DNA of 64,000 bases from Asterias amurensis (lineage: Eukaryota > Echinodermata > Asteroidea > Forcipulatida > Asteriidae), in NCBI RefSeq assembly GCF_032118995.1, contig NC_092656.1, forward strand, positions 18,230,694 to 18,294,693. The letters run 5' to 3'. Below are positions 44,852-57,962 of this stretch, in pieces. The notes below the pieces were generated by a model that ran no database searches, had not been told where the DNA came from, and saw only the letters and a list, made by a program, of their open reading frames with translations. Numbering within the stretch: position 1 is the first letter of the stretch; each line of letters begins with the position of its first letter. Made by a program: the position numbers and the translations under genes.

Positions 44852-46004
44852 TTAATAAATCATATAAAAAAGGACCTCATCATACAAAGTCAATTCATAT
44901 GATTCTTTAATTTGAACCTGTACAAAGGCAATGACCCTGAAGAAAGAAAAAAAACATGCCCAGAAGACATTGAGAGAAGCAATTTATTTATAAAGTCAAA
45001 ACTTACTATATTTATAAACTTAAACCGGAGGGAGCGCATGAGACAGATTTGGGCAGGTCATCAAACGGAACCCTCACTATTAAGGTATTTAAGGCCCCTG
45101 TCTGTTCTCGAGTCATTAGTGTGCGTCACTAGTCTCTAGAACCGTAGAAGTCTTGTCAGCAGTCAATGAGTCAACAGTGTCTGAAAAACGCACTCGTGGT
45201 TCCTGCCTGGATCTCGAAAAGGATGAAGGCAGAAAGGACATTTCAAATCTTCACTTTATCCGTTTAACCGTTATAAGAAATGTTTTAGTGGATCTAATCG
45301 AAATCTATGTAGGCCTACCAATGCTTTAAAATAAAGGTAGACATCTTTTGTTGACATTTCAACACCCTTACTTTATTGGTGCACTGTTTTTGTACCGTGC
45401 CTCCGCCGAGGTAATGGACAAGAAATCTGTTTGATTAATAAATAAAAGCCTACATCTATAAAAAGTGCCATCTTTAAAGCCATGTCTATTGCAAGGTTGT
45501 TGGTATTTTATCCCGAAGCATTATGCACAGAATGTTTAATTCTGACACGGTAATAAAACCGGACCCCTGTCTAATGCTTTTATATGCAAACGATCATCGG
45601 TAGGATTATTTTGCGTCATACAGGGGGCAACCTGCAACGAGTGCAGACTCTTGTGCCCGTTCAACTTCAAAAAAGGGTATTATTTTTATTTTTCCATAGA
45701 GTATAAAAAAAAAACATTATATAGTGAGTTTGCCTCCCTATGTGACTGGATTAACAGGCTTTCGAGATACAGTGTTTAATTATACTTTTGTTGATCCTGG
45801 TCATCACATTAGGATTGTTTTGTAACTTCCTGTGCCCTTACTGTTTGTCTTGCTTTGTATTTACTTTTGTTTTTATTATTATTGTTTATTTTTCATACTG
45901 CCTGCTTGTATAATTTTATTGTTATTGTTTAATGGCCAAATAAAGAATAAGAATAAGAAACGAGGACGCGGCCGACCGTCGCAAGGCGGCTGCTACCTGC
46001 GTGA
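44852..46004. other. Intergenic, no gene seen; possible LINE tail at its end
   Basis: No exon recognised. The stretch around 45890-45960 (AATGGCCAAATAAAGAATAA then AAGAATAAGAAA) resembles a retroelement 3' end with a simple tail. Confidence 0.35.
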
Positions 46005-46347
46005 CCGATGTCAGATGCAATTGTGTCCGGTCTGCAATACTGTCCGCTCCGGACACTTTTGCATATGCACTCGTGTCCGGGGCTATGCAAAAACCCGGTC
46101 ATTCATGACATGCTCTTAGCTTGTAAAAAAACGGCGAACGTGTTCCGTCAATCAAGGGCGTTTACTGCAAGGACGGTTTTGCACGGGGGCGGACACAACT
46201 GCATATGCAAATGTGTCCGGGCAGACATAATTGCATTATGCAGCAGCGTCCGGGTGGACACGATTGCATAAACCGTCCGCGGATAATTGCATATGCAATA
46301 ATGTCCTCAGGATAGTATTGCATAGAGGACATTGCATGCGACACCGG
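46005..46347. mobile_element. Foldback with repeated GTCCGG and GCATATGCA motifs
   Basis: The ends CCGATGTCAGATGCAAT and (complement) CCGGTGTCGCATGCAAT are inverted and continue imperfectly (CTGCAATACTGTCC / ATGCAATACTATCC). Inside, GCATATGCA, ATGCAAAT and TGTCCGG are iterated. Confidence 0.6.
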
Positions 46348-46499
46348 CCCGTACAAATCGGCCAACTGCTACTGCTGAGCGTTTATACTTATTTTTTTTA
46401 CAAACGTGTAGTTGCTTCCACGGCAAGCAGACAGCGTTGTGATGTGCCCCAAATACACGTTGATCAGTTGACTTGTGTCACGTTAGCATGCTTACGCAC

Positions 46500-46603
46500 G
46501 TAAACGAAGTCGATCACTAGCTAGCTCTGCGCGAATAAACAGTACAGTAGGAAGATCGACGAAGCTGAGATAGATTCATGAATCTTCTTGTTCACTTTAA
46601 AAG
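46500..46603 (+). promoter_or_regulatory. Candidate noncoding first exon / promoter area of the NCKX1/2-like gene
   Basis: A plus-strand 5' splice site (AAAAG|GTAAAA) lies at 46603, just downstream of moderately CpG-rich DNA. It is the nearest plausible upstream exon end for the acceptor at 57603, about 11 kb away. This is inference only, and other sites are possible. Confidence 0.2.
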
Positions 46604-47384
46604 GTAAAACCATTGTTTCTTATGTTTGAATGTACAGTTTAGCTTCTCTATTAATAATAGTATTATAGTTCAAAGTTGACGTAGATAGTGTTAGATAAAT
46701 AGATAGATCAGAGATAGTCTTTGATGTTCTGGTTGGTGGTTGACTCAGCTCATCCTGTGTATAATACGTGTAGTGAAGTGTCTTGATGATGTGTTGATGT
46801 TATGTGTTGGTCTGTCCGTCCCGTGTGCTATGCAGCGATTCAAGTCGTTGCATCGTCGGGTCCTTTTTGGCTGACTGTTTTCCCGCGAGAGCTCAATATG
46901 GTTTCAGAACTGACTCAGTCCCTTCTTCATAGTATATCAAGCAAAATTCAAGATCTCAGATATTTGTTTTGATATTACTTGGTGACGTAAGATAAGAGTA
47001 TGAGAATTTAAAAACTACGGACGAAGGAAATCTGTATTTTCTCCCTGCCGTGTTACGGGAGGTCAAAGGTCAAGGGTACTTAAAAGCAGAAGCTCAACTT
47101 TATCACTCAGTATTTTATTTAAATATGGACATACAAAATGTTCCAAAGGGCAAGTGTATTTGGACGATATTTTTACCCCTTTTTGGCAAAATTTCCATTT
47201 GAATAGTTAATTAAAAAAAGTTATTTTCTAGTTATATTACATGAAATCTTTACTTTTTCTGTACTTTTGTATTAGTTACATCTTGTAAGTTGTATTTCTT
47301 TATCTTAAACGGTCAACAAGTATTTTCTTGATTTTTAAACAAAGGGACCCTAAACAAATTAAAAGAAATTGTCATATCCTAGTT

Positions 47385-47462
47385 AAGGATATGACTAGTT
47401 GCGGTAACGTAACCCTCCTGCCGACGGGGGAGGGTTACGTTATCGCAACTAGTCATATCCTT
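47385..47462. repeat. 78-bp near-perfect hairpin
   Basis: AAGGATATGACTAGTTGCGG and its complement form ~34-bp arms around TGCCGA with one or two mismatches. Confidence 0.9.
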
Positions 47463-47464
47463 AA

Positions 47465-47830
47465 AGCCATTATACACTTTCGGTAAACAGTATTGTCCAA
47501 GTCCCACACTTCGTGTATCACAACTTATATATAAAATAACAATCCTGTGGAAATTTAGGCTCAATCGGACTTCGGAGTCGGGAGAAAATAACGGGAAAAC
47601 CCACTCCTGTTTTCGCGCGTTTCGCCGTGTCATGACATGTGTTTATAACAAATCCATAACTCTCGTTAACGAGAATTTATATTGTTTTACCGTTTTCTCA
47701 AAAAGTAAAGCATTTCATGGACTAATATTTCAAGAGAAGTCTTTCACCATTACCTTCTGTAAACCCTGTAAATTATTTGTAAATCTGTGAACTTTTTTTT
47801 TTTTTTCTGTACCGAAAGGGTCCAATGGCT
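47465..47830. mobile_element. TTAA MITE family B copy
   Basis: Full-length with TTAA at both ends. It directly abuts a separate 78-bp perfect hairpin at 47385-47462. Confidence 0.85.
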
Positions 47831-50800
47831 TTAACCTGAAAATTTTTGCAGTATTGGCACATACCATAATTCCCACACGAATACAGCATCACATGATCTA
47901 TTCTTCCATCAAAGAAAACTGAAACTTGATCTACAAGATTGACCTTTTTTTATGTTCAGGATTTTTATTTTGGGATCTAGGATTTTATTTTGTTAACTTA
48001 TTAAATATGCATACAGTATTGTATTGGCCAATTGATTTATACTGAAATTTGAACTTTTTATGAACTTGTTGGTGTCACTATCAACAGGAAACTTGACTCT
48101 CAACTTGTTTGTAAAGGCTTGATGATAGCTCGGAATAATGGTTTAAGAACAGTTGTTTTGGCCATTGTGGAAATTTGCCCCTTTTCGTGTTAAACAGGAT
48201 CAAAACAGGGGATCGAAAAAGCAGATTGAAAGCATTCAATGGCATGTTATACAATATACTGCTAGCTGTTCATTGTAGAGTTGTTTACGTCATGACTAAC
48301 CTAGACCTTCATCTTCCCTTCATAACTCCCTTGAGTTTATCTCATACTGTAACTCCCTTGAGTTTATCTCATACCTTCATCTTGTTGTTCTTTTATAACC
48401 AGATTTACAAAGATTTCAGTCAGATTCGTTGTACAGAAGCTGAGCGCCTTTCCGAGCATCTAGACCTCTTGTATTGATACTTTGTCCTTGCTCTATGTTC
48501 AGATGGTAGTCAGATATCAGTCCTTTTTAGGTGCACATTTATTGGACTGAGTTGAGCTCTCGGAAACTGGTTTTGTTTATAGTTACATTTAAGCTTGAAA
48601 TGTTTTCTTGTGTTACTAGGCCCCCCACTAGACAATATTGGTTGCGTAGGCCTATGTATCATGCCTTCTCGTCATGATTTATATATAACCTTACTTGTTA
48701 GGCCTATACCTACAATGTAGTAGACCTATTGATAGTTTTACTTTGCAATTTGTGTCAAGTTTTTCATTATTTACAAAAAGTGCATGACCTACAATAGTTG
48801 CTCAACATCTTTGAATTAATTTTTTTTTACAATTAATTTTGAAACAAGAATCACACTTCAGTGTAAATTGTTTTTTTGTTTTATAATAAAAATTCAGCCT
48901 AAATTTTGGCACCAGGATGTATTATAAACATTTTAATTGTGTATTTTATTTAAAATGAAAGACAAAATAAAATCGTTTTGATTGTGTAGGCCTATTTGTA
49001 TTTGGTTCAAAGAAGTTCAGCAGTGTGTAAAGCTTGATTGATGACAGGGGTGTGTTCAGTTCAAAACTAGTGTTAGTCTCACTAGAATTGTTTAGTGTTC
49101 TTTCCCGTTGTTGTGTACACACTGAACGTCTCATTTGGCAGACAGTGGCAAATAATTGTATTAAGTGTAACCATCTGATTTCAGTGTAATCCAGTTTTTG
49201 TATACATGTTTGTATCATTAATCACAATGAATATACAGCAGAATTTACTTTACTCTTTAATGAATTACATTTAAACCAGTAAGACCATATTAAATAATGT
49301 ATCCATGTTTGCTAGGTGTAAAAAAGGGCAACACTTACCCAATAAATGTTCTTTTAGGGAATAATTTCAAACAAATATTTGTTCATAAAAAAAGTTGTTT
49401 GTTTCTGCTTTAAATCCCTCCTCTTTTTCCCGTGAAAATTGGTATCCCCAAAAAGACTTTATAGATCAAAGACTTCTACATGTAAATTAAACTACAAAGC
49501 CAGCTAAGTCGGTTCTCTCCTTGAATAAAAGGTGGGAAAAGGTTCTCTTAATCCTTCGCTAAGTGAAAAAGGTCGATCAGCTGGTGTTTTTTTCTTTTTT
49601 TCTTTTTCTTTGCTTGGCCAATAGATTCAGGGAAATTGATAGTAAATTGATACACGTACATAAACTCATAAAACAGGTGAACTGGTGAAGCTAAAAAAAG
49701 GTTTCTACATTGACAACAGTATTAACCTTTTCCGTTGTTGTATTGTCTCATAACTGCCTCATATTTCTGAAATGTATGGGTCGATCTCTGCCTACGTGAA
49801 GTTCAACTAAACATTGTTGCTCACCTCGGTGTTCAAATCACCAACATGTCTAGTATGACATTTGACAAACTAACCTCCAGGCACTAAGTTCATACTGAAT
49901 ATGTTTTTTTCATTCAGGCCTTTCTATACAGCAACAATGTTTGCAGAGGATCATGTTTTGGTCTTAAACTAGATTTAGTGTTGTATCCTACAAACCAAAT
50001 TCTCGTGTTGGCCTCAGACGGCATTCTTTTAAAAGCATTGTGTAGTGTAGAACAACTGCTTCCTTTGAATATAAAACAACAATTTATTCTTGAAGTGTTT
50101 TACAGCTATGTTGTAATGCGTGAAAAAGTACACTCTTACAAAATTTCTTCAAATATTTCTTGAAAACTTATACAATGAAAGAGTAACTCCTCCAAAAGCC
50201 ATTGTATTCTGCACCATCCCTATCCCCCCTGCCTATTGCTTGTGTAAACGAGAAGGTTTTTTAAAATTTACAACATCATGTAGGACAAAATGTGTGTACG
50301 AAAACTTATAAATAGGTTTTTGCAAAAACAGAACAATACTAGATGCTATTGAACATCCTGACTGTATTTTTATCATGTTTTGGAGTCATGTTACACCAAG
50401 TCCACATTAATTGCAACTGCTCTGGGACTTTCCCTTATATTTTTCATGTAATTTGACACGGGAATGGCGCGAATCGACCCTGTAATTTAATATGTGTCTG
50501 GGTTGTTCTTACTGTTCCTGCCTATCAGATTTAAAAAGACTCTTTTACAAAACACTGTAAACTCTGAAAAAGAAATCTGCTTAACAGTATTTTAAAAGTA
50601 CAGTTTATTGCAGATTTAGATGATTGTAATTTCAAAAAGGAAAACAAGCCTGAATCTTTCTGAAAGCTTTGCCAATATTTAATGCCATAACAAATTCTTA
50701 TGATTTGCTGACATTCTCAGAAAGAAAGTGACTATACATAAGCACAACATCCATTTCCAAATTAAATTTTTAGAAGGCCTTCATTTTTATGCATGCAGGA

Positions 50801-51217
50801 ACAAAATCCATTAGTCTGCAAGTGAAGTCTGTATTTTAGTCGTGGACTTATTTTAGTGTTAATATTTGTGACTAAGTCTTCAGTTTGCATCACCAACCAA
50901 TAGCGTTTCTGTGTTGTACTGTATCGTACAACACAGTAGAAACGAGGGAGTACTTGAGCAGACCATGTTCCTTACTGGTTGCTAGGTGATAGTTGAGTTT
51001 GTTTGTACAGCAGGAATTTCTGTGTGATTTCTTGATCCATACTGTACGTACAATGATAGAATGACAATTAAGCATGCTGTGCCTCAATAGACATTAAAAT
51101 GATGTACACTGCTTGGTCCAAGGGGTTTCGTCTTAATATTAAACCAATATGACAAAATGGACCATGCATGTATTCCGTATAAATCTTTTACTAGTACCGT
51201 ATGGTAAGTGTATGAAC
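47831..51217. other. No gene seen
   Basis: AT-rich DNA, probably intron 1 of the NCKX1/2-like gene. Only small local features: a 23-bp direct duplication (ACTCCCTTGAGTTTATCTCA) near 48325-48372 and a 40-nt hairpin near 50900. Confidence 0.4.
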
Positions 51218-51221
51218 TTAA

Positions 51222-51580
51222 AGGCAGTGGACACTATTGGTAATTGTCAAAGACTAGCCTTCACAGTTGGTGTTTCTCAACATATGCATAAAATAACAAA
51301 CCTGTGAAAATTTGAGCTCAATTGGTTGTTGAAGAACTTGCAAGATATTAATGAAAGAAAAAACGCCCTGGTCACACAAAGGTGTGTGCTTTTAGATGCT
51401 TGATTTCGAGTCTCAAAATCAAATTCGTGGAAAATTACTTCTTTCTCAAAAACTACATCACTTCAAAGAAAGCTGTTTCTCACAATGTTTTATACTATCA
51501 ACCTCTCCCTATTACTAGTCATCAAGAAAGGTTTTATGCTAATAATTATTTTGAGTAATTACCAATAGTGTCCACTGCCT
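51222..51580. mobile_element. TTAA MITE family A, copy 9 (internal deletion)
   Basis: TTAA-flanked. The central hairpin has lost one arm (only GATTTCGAG..TCTCAAAATC remains), so it is about 20 bp shorter. Confidence 0.85.
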
Positions 51581-52442
51581 TTAAATCATCATGATATTTA
51601 AAAAAAAAAAAAAAAAAGTAAAATATTTTGTTATAGAAGTGAAGCATATAAGATTTAAGAATTTCAAACAAGCAGTCAATTCGTGATTCGGTTATTTGGA
51701 CCACATTTGGAATGTGGTCGAAATCAAACAAAAGAAAGCTAAGGTCAAACCAAGCATGAGAAACCTTATTTCCACTCTTTTATGTTCTCTTTTACTGTTT
51801 ATCTTGTGAAACACTGTCGACTTAATGTTTAAAAACTGTTCTAAAAATCACCTGTGCTTCAAATCTCAAACTTGTAAAACCTGATGAATTTCAAAAACAG
51901 TTTTTTAAAAACGCTATCAAAAGTCATTGCCTTGCATTCTTGGATGCTTCCACAATCGTTATGCGACTCACTTGCTCTCTTTATTTGGCCTCACTGTGAA
52001 AATAAATATGTTGCCTCAGCAACTCCACTATGTTTACCCATCTTGTTACTTCTATTTGATAAGTTTGGCAAGTGTTCTGGTAATAGAAGTAGCTCCTTGC
52101 TAAATATTTGAGTAGCACGGGACGAATGGGAGTAATTATTAGTTGGAGAGTCAGAGTTTTTGAAATCATTGGCAATTTTTTTTCTTTTCATATTTTGGAT
52201 TCTATTTGTTTAATTCATTGACCAAAGGTTGACATGTTGCGTAGAGAGAGACTTATGTTTGTATATTGATAAGTGGGTATCCAATCTCTACTCAGGATAT
52301 GTTGACTGGATCTAATGATGTTAAGTGAAGATCTACACTAAATGTATCGTTATGGCAACAAAGTTTGAGAGGGATCCATGACAAGTACATGTGTACTATG
52401 TGCAATGTTTTTAACATAAATGCTGACAAACATTTACTATAA

Positions 52443-52807
52443 AGCCATTGGACCCTTTCTGTACAGAAAAAAAAAAAAAGTTCACAGATTTACAAATAAC
52501 TTACAGGGTTTACAGAAGGTAGTGGTGAAAGACTTCTCTTGAAATATTATTCCATGAAATGCTTTACTTTTTGAGAAAACAGTAAAACAATATCAATTCT
52601 CGATAGCGAGAATTATGGATTTATTTTAAACACATGTCATGACACGGCGAAACGCGCGGATACAAGGGTGGGTTTTCCCGTTATTTTCTCCCGACTCCGA
52701 TGACTGATTGAGCGTAAATTTTCACAGGTTTGTTATTTGATATAGAAGTTGTGATACACAAAGTGTGGGCCTTGGACAATACTGTTTACCGAAAGGGTCC
52801 AATGGCT
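52443..52807. mobile_element. TTAA MITE family B copy
   Basis: Full-length element. The right flank is TTAA; the left flank reads TATA, so one target base has probably mutated. Confidence 0.85.
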
Positions 52808-55426
52808 TTAATTGACAGTTTTTCAATATTAGTATGTGAAATTAAATTGGATGTTACAGAGAACTTTTTTTCTAATCAATCAATGTCAAAATATTTCCTT
52901 TGAAGGAATAAACTGTTTTTAAATGACATTTTTCTCTTGAACTTTCTGATCAAAAGTAAAACAAAAAATGATATCAATTATTAATGAGCAAGAACCTCAT
53001 GAGGGAAGACGACACGTTACAATGCGTCATTGCAAAACATTCACTGACTTAATTAATTCAATTACCTTTCAGTAGGATGTACATTCTCTTGGGAAATTAA
53101 GCACAGTTGTTTAGTCCCCAGTGAACAACTGTTTACACACAATTAACTGGTCTACATACGTATGTACATATTATAACTATGATTTGCAGTTTGGAATTCA
53201 TTTCATTTCCGGTACAGTCTGCAGTACGCCCTATGAGTGCTTCTTGATTTAAAAAGATTTGAAATGTTCAGTGTTTTGCTCAATTCTGTCATTTAAACTG
53301 TGGTTTCTAATCTTTCTACATAAAGTGTTGAGGGTGCAGTGGTAAATTCTTAGATCTATCCAGTTAAGTGTTTGGTATATCATGTCTAAGTTGTTAATTA
53401 GTGGTGAGGGAAGAAATTAGGTTGAATTACTATTAAACTCAAGATTTCCATTGTGTAATACGGATACATGTACACCATTAGGTTAACTTTTCTGACGACA
53501 GGTCCAGTCCACAAAGGACCAATTGTACACAGTCTAATTCTGGACAGCTTCAAGGCCAACAGCTTAAAAATTATTTTATTTTACATTGGCAGTTCCGTCC
53601 ACACACATTGTAAATGGTAGGTAAAACACAACACTAGCGTCTATATTAGAGCTTTGTACAGTGTAAAGTCAGACATTCTGTTGCCATAGCAACAACCATC
53701 ATACTTGCAGAAGATTTCCAAATTCAATATCTTATGAGATGGTCATGGTAAAAGGTGTGCATTAAAAGGTTTCATTGCTGCTCACATTGCAACGCAGGCT
53801 TGCATTTCTCAGTCCACAATGGCTCAACAATCTTGAAGGATTGGGAATCTGCTAAATCATTGGCAATGTAGACCTACTGCTTATTGGCAAGTACATGTAC
53901 TCGTCATTTGCAAGTTCTCATCATTTGTTAGTACTCATCATTGGCGAGTAATTCTGTTACACTCCCCAATAACTTGAGAACTTAAGACGTTATTTATTCT
54001 TTATACAGAGAGTGATGTATGTGATTGTTTTTATTTAGCTGCTCATTGGACAGTCATCTTTTTTCCCCTTTTGCCTTGTGTAGTACAAAATAGGCCTATC
54101 AATCTGTTAATTTGTGTAGTGATCATGCCTCTACCTGTAAGGTTTATTTTCCTTGTTAAAGTCTTACATTGATTGTGTGTATTCAGCATGTGTGTCTTAT
54201 ATACCAGACAATATGCTTGCCTTACTGGCCAATATGGTAGACTAAGACATTGATTAGTACATTGTTATGCCAATCACTATACTACAATCCGAATTACTTG
54301 CATTGTGTTCACTGACATTGTGAACTCAATATTAGATAACCAGTAAACAAGATTCCAACTGTACTATTAACTTGTTGCTTGGACAACGTGAATCTATCTG
54401 GAGCTATCTCTTATAGAACCATAGAGCCAAGGTTGTTTTGGGTCTAGTTGTATTTGTGTATTTGTGCATGGATCATGTGTAGGATCAAACGGAGCTGATG
54501 ATATTATAAAAGTGGAGATACATGTAGAATAAGTTTGGTAAGTTACTGTTGCTAACAGTGAACATATATTGATCTATGTTAGGGTTTGTAAGCCCTACTT
54601 GTAAGCCCTACTTATAATCAAACAATTGTAGTTATGAAAACACATTTTTCAAGGGGAACATGTGTAAGTCCATGGTTTAATCACTATTGATATTTCACAT
54701 ATCAGTGTTTGCAATGTGATAAGATCTCCAGAAACAAGTAGTTAGTTAAGTCTTAGCAACGGGAAGATTCGCAATGTTTGGCAGATTCATGAATTCAGAC
54801 ATGAAATGAAAAAAAGGTGAAACTCAAAATTCATTGTAAGTTTTTATGCTAACAATTATTTTGAGTAATTACCAACAGTGTTCAGTGCCTTTACACACCT
54901 TGCTATCCGAAATAAAGCTAAAAAAGAGATGCCAACTAATATTTCAACATGGTGTCAATATTCTGGATGATTCATTGACTAAAAGCGATGCTAGGAGGCA
55001 CTCTTGGTGGTCACGCATCACAAAAAGTTTAAATGAAGCTACAGGCCTTGTTTTTCTTCAAAGTATGGTCGAGCGTCAGATTATTTAAGGACAGGAAGAG
55101 ATGGCATTGTTTATGATTAACCACAAAAAGCACTTGCAGAATGCCTTGAGGGTTAAATGCAGAGCATCCCAATGACGCATTCAAATTCTCATTGCATTGT
55201 GGAACATTCTTGTTTTTAAACATCTTGAAAAAAGGACAGACCCTTTCCATTGGAGGAGTAATGGGCTACATCATGGAGGGCCACTTGGCTGATAAATTAT
55301 AAATTTTTTTAGTTTCTTGATGTTTCCTGATGTATAAATTACACAATAAAATTTGTCCATATCACTCCACTTACAAAATTTTGGTACCCTTGAGCATAAA
55401 AAAAAATTGCCTAGCCTTTGACTTAA
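52808..55426. other. No gene seen
   Basis: AT-rich presumed intron; contains only the family A fragment at 54838-54893. Confidence 0.4.
54838..54893. mobile_element. TTAA MITE family A terminal fragment
   Basis: Only the right terminus (TTTTGAGTAATTACCAACAG...) is present. Confidence 0.6.
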
Positions 55427-55780
55427 AGGGTACGGTATATGTACTTTTTCCTAATGAAAAACACAATGTCCACAGATTTACATTAAACTTACACAGTTTA
55501 AAGATTATGATAGTAGAAAGCTTTTAGCATGTAAAAACGTATTAACCAGTTATGCTATGGTTTTGGTATAATATCATAACTGGTTAAGGGGATTTTACAT
55601 GCTAAAATCATTTTGGTCTCATGAGACCAAAATGATTTTGTGACTTGTTTTACTATTTTCTAAAAAACTACACAACCTATAGTTAGTAATATCCGAAGGG
55701 AAGCTTTCCACTATCATTATCTTCAAACCCTGTAAGTTTAATGTAAATCTGTGGACATTTTGAAAAAGTACCCGAATCCT
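55427..55780. mobile_element. TTAA MITE family D, copy 2 with nested hairpin
   Basis: Same termini and centre (GGTCTCATGAGACC). A further hairpin (TAGCATGTAAAA ... TTTTACATGCTA, with inner arms TTAACCAGTTATG) replaces part of the left arm at 55525-55607. Confidence 0.85.
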
Positions 55781-56185
55781 TTAATTTACTACAACATGTA
55801 CGTGATTTGTGTATACATTGTTCATGGAGATGCATTTATTATCTCTGAATAATCTACTGGCAATCCATCCATAAGGCTTGTTATCATGTCTGCTGTCTGA
55901 GGTAGAAACTAGCCAGTCTATTCCCCCCTAGGTCATACAATGGTCTTCTTACCTAGTGAGACCTTTCTGGCCATCCATGCCCGCTGGCAAGGATAAAAAC
56001 CATCACATCACTAGCTGAAAAATCAAGAGGTGATGCTGTGATTATAGGAATATTAACTACCCTGTGTGGGCAGGAGAGCAGGCATTGAGTCTGGTTATCT
56101 ATAATGCAGGTGTTGGGGAGATTGACAGGCTCAGCAGAGTCAAGCAGGGAGGGGGAGGGTCGTCACTGGTTCATTGTTCATGAGT

Positions 56186-56547
56186 AAGCTTGGGCGATAT
56201 CGATTTATTTTATTCACGATATATCGCCGACAATATATCGGGATATTCGATATAATCGCGATTAATTAAATTTGACATCACCAGTCTTCAAACTCCAAGT
56301 GAAAGTTGTAGAAGAGACAGTCATAGCATAAGGTGTTCTAATGACCTATTCTTCTGGTTTTACTCCAAACCTATGGGGTGCAAGATGTCTCAGCTAGGAA
56401 ATACATCGTGATATTGCGATATTTAATCGATATCACGATATATCGCGATATATCGATATTTCGATTAAAACCAAATCGCTCAGATATCAAAATCGTTTCC
56501 AAATTAATAGCGCGATATTCGATAATATCGTGATATCGCCCAAGCTT
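56186..56547. mobile_element. Foldback element with AAGCTTGGGCGATATCG ends
   Basis: Ends AAGCTTGGGCGATATC and GATATCGCCCAAGCTT are perfect inverted repeats, followed inward by iterated CGATATATCG. Confidence 0.8.
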
Positions 56548-57203
56548 ATTCATGAGGGTTTCTAGAATTGATCTATTTCTTTCCGTTTCCCCCTTCCCCC
56601 TGATTAACCACCTGTTATAACATCATGTTGCTGCCAGAGGCCTCTACTATCATTGTAATACTGGGCAGGATCACTCTTCCATATTGTAATATGAATCATT
56701 ATTGGTTGGATGGATTTCATTTTTCTGGTGGTCTCTAAAGGACTCCTTACAAACAGCCTTTTAAAATTGCCTCGCGACTATCGCCATGGTCACATGATTA
56801 TAAGACAACATTAATTATGGTTTGTTTTGTTCTGGGCAATTTTGAGCACATATAGGTTATGTGTACATGTATGCTTTCAGTTTGGCAAATCTTAGATCTG
56901 AGTTTCAGGGAGGATTTTCTTGCACAATAAAGACAATATTTTCCTGATTAATTGGACATGGTAACCAAATCATATAGTTCAAGCATGTTGTTGGGTTATT
57001 TCTTATAATAGACACATTTTGCGTTTTAACCCCTATTGTTATCATCAGTCAAATGAGCGAGTTACTGTTAACTATTCATAATTTTTTTTACTTGAACATC
57101 ACTTGAAATATTGGTAAATAAAAAATAATAATAAAGTGTTTGAAAAGGTTTCGGCATGGGTTCATTTTAAAGAAAAAGGCAAACAGAAACTTTGCCGGAA
57201 GTG

Positions 57204-57272
57204 CCCCCCCCCCCCCGCCCCCCCCCACCACAACAAATGGTACACCCCCATGTGCCCCCCCCCCCCCCCCTA
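57204..57272. repeat. Poly-C tracts
   Basis: Two C-rich runs (each more than 12 C) about 300 nt upstream of the NCKX1/2-like exon. Confidence 0.9.
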
Positions 57273-57603
57273 AAATGTTACCCTAATTATGTTGCTGATG
57301 TTATCGCGGCAAACCGTAAGGACCGAGTAATTAAACAAAATAATAATTACAATTTTTCTGAACATAGCTGAAAGAACTGAAAAATCTCATCAAGCAGTCA
57401 CGAAATCCTATGAGGATTGCCAGTAATTTAGCTTTTAAAATCCTGTCAGCGTGATTGAAAGGATTTCTGTAAAAAAGAAATGCAAATGCTGTTATACGCC
57501 ATAAGGCAGTAGGGTGTCATGCACGACCCATCATCAATTTACACACACTTGGTATTTATGTTCTGAAATCTCATGCATCTTCTCTCTCCCTTTCTACACA
57601 CAG

Positions 57604-57962
57604 AGCTGTGAGTTCAGTGCGGCACCATTGTGTTGATGACGATGAAGTGATGAAAGTGATTGGTTGCAGATAAAGTATCAGCCAAACCACAGAGAGCAGT
57701 TTGCAGCGAGGCATAAAGGATGGCTCTTGTGATGTCGACATAGTCGGTAGGGCATTTATATTGGACTGGCTGGACTTGGCAGAAGGATTTCTAGAGGATA
57801 CAGTGTGTGCCGTCAGGATAGCATTATGCATCTCTAAGTGCACTTTTTACTTCATGGACAGAATGATGAGAAGCAGATATAAAATCTTCATGTATTAACT
57901 GAAAAAAGCTTGGTTTTGTTGAATTCTCTTATCTCCAAGTGGGGTGGGCATTGAGAGCAAGC
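57604..57962 (+). other. 5' untranslated part of the NCKX1/2-like exon
   Basis: A strong 3' splice site (long CT-rich tract ending CTACACACAG at 57603) opens the exon. About 360 nt of leader precede the ATG at 57963. It holds several short upstream ATG frames (for example near 57636 and 57854), which could dampen translation. This implies at least one upstream noncoding exon. Confidence 0.6.

Noticed and set aside
48175..48477. 100-codon plus-strand frame
   Set aside because: Contains a 23-bp DNA duplication, low-complexity composition and no recognisable domain; lies in a presumed intron.
50899..50942. Short hairpin as a microRNA precursor
   Set aside because: The stem is only about 15 bp with a 6-nt loop, too short for a typical pre-miRNA, and no known seed was recognised.
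57701..57898. 65-codon frame just upstream of the NCKX1/2-like ATG
   Set aside because: It opens with TTG, not ATG; only a 14-codon ATG frame remains, so it is at most a short upstream ORF.
57939..57962. N-terminal extension of the NCKX1/2-like protein from 57939
   Set aside because: The first codon there is GTG; the ATG at 57963 has a strong context and gives a normal N-terminus.
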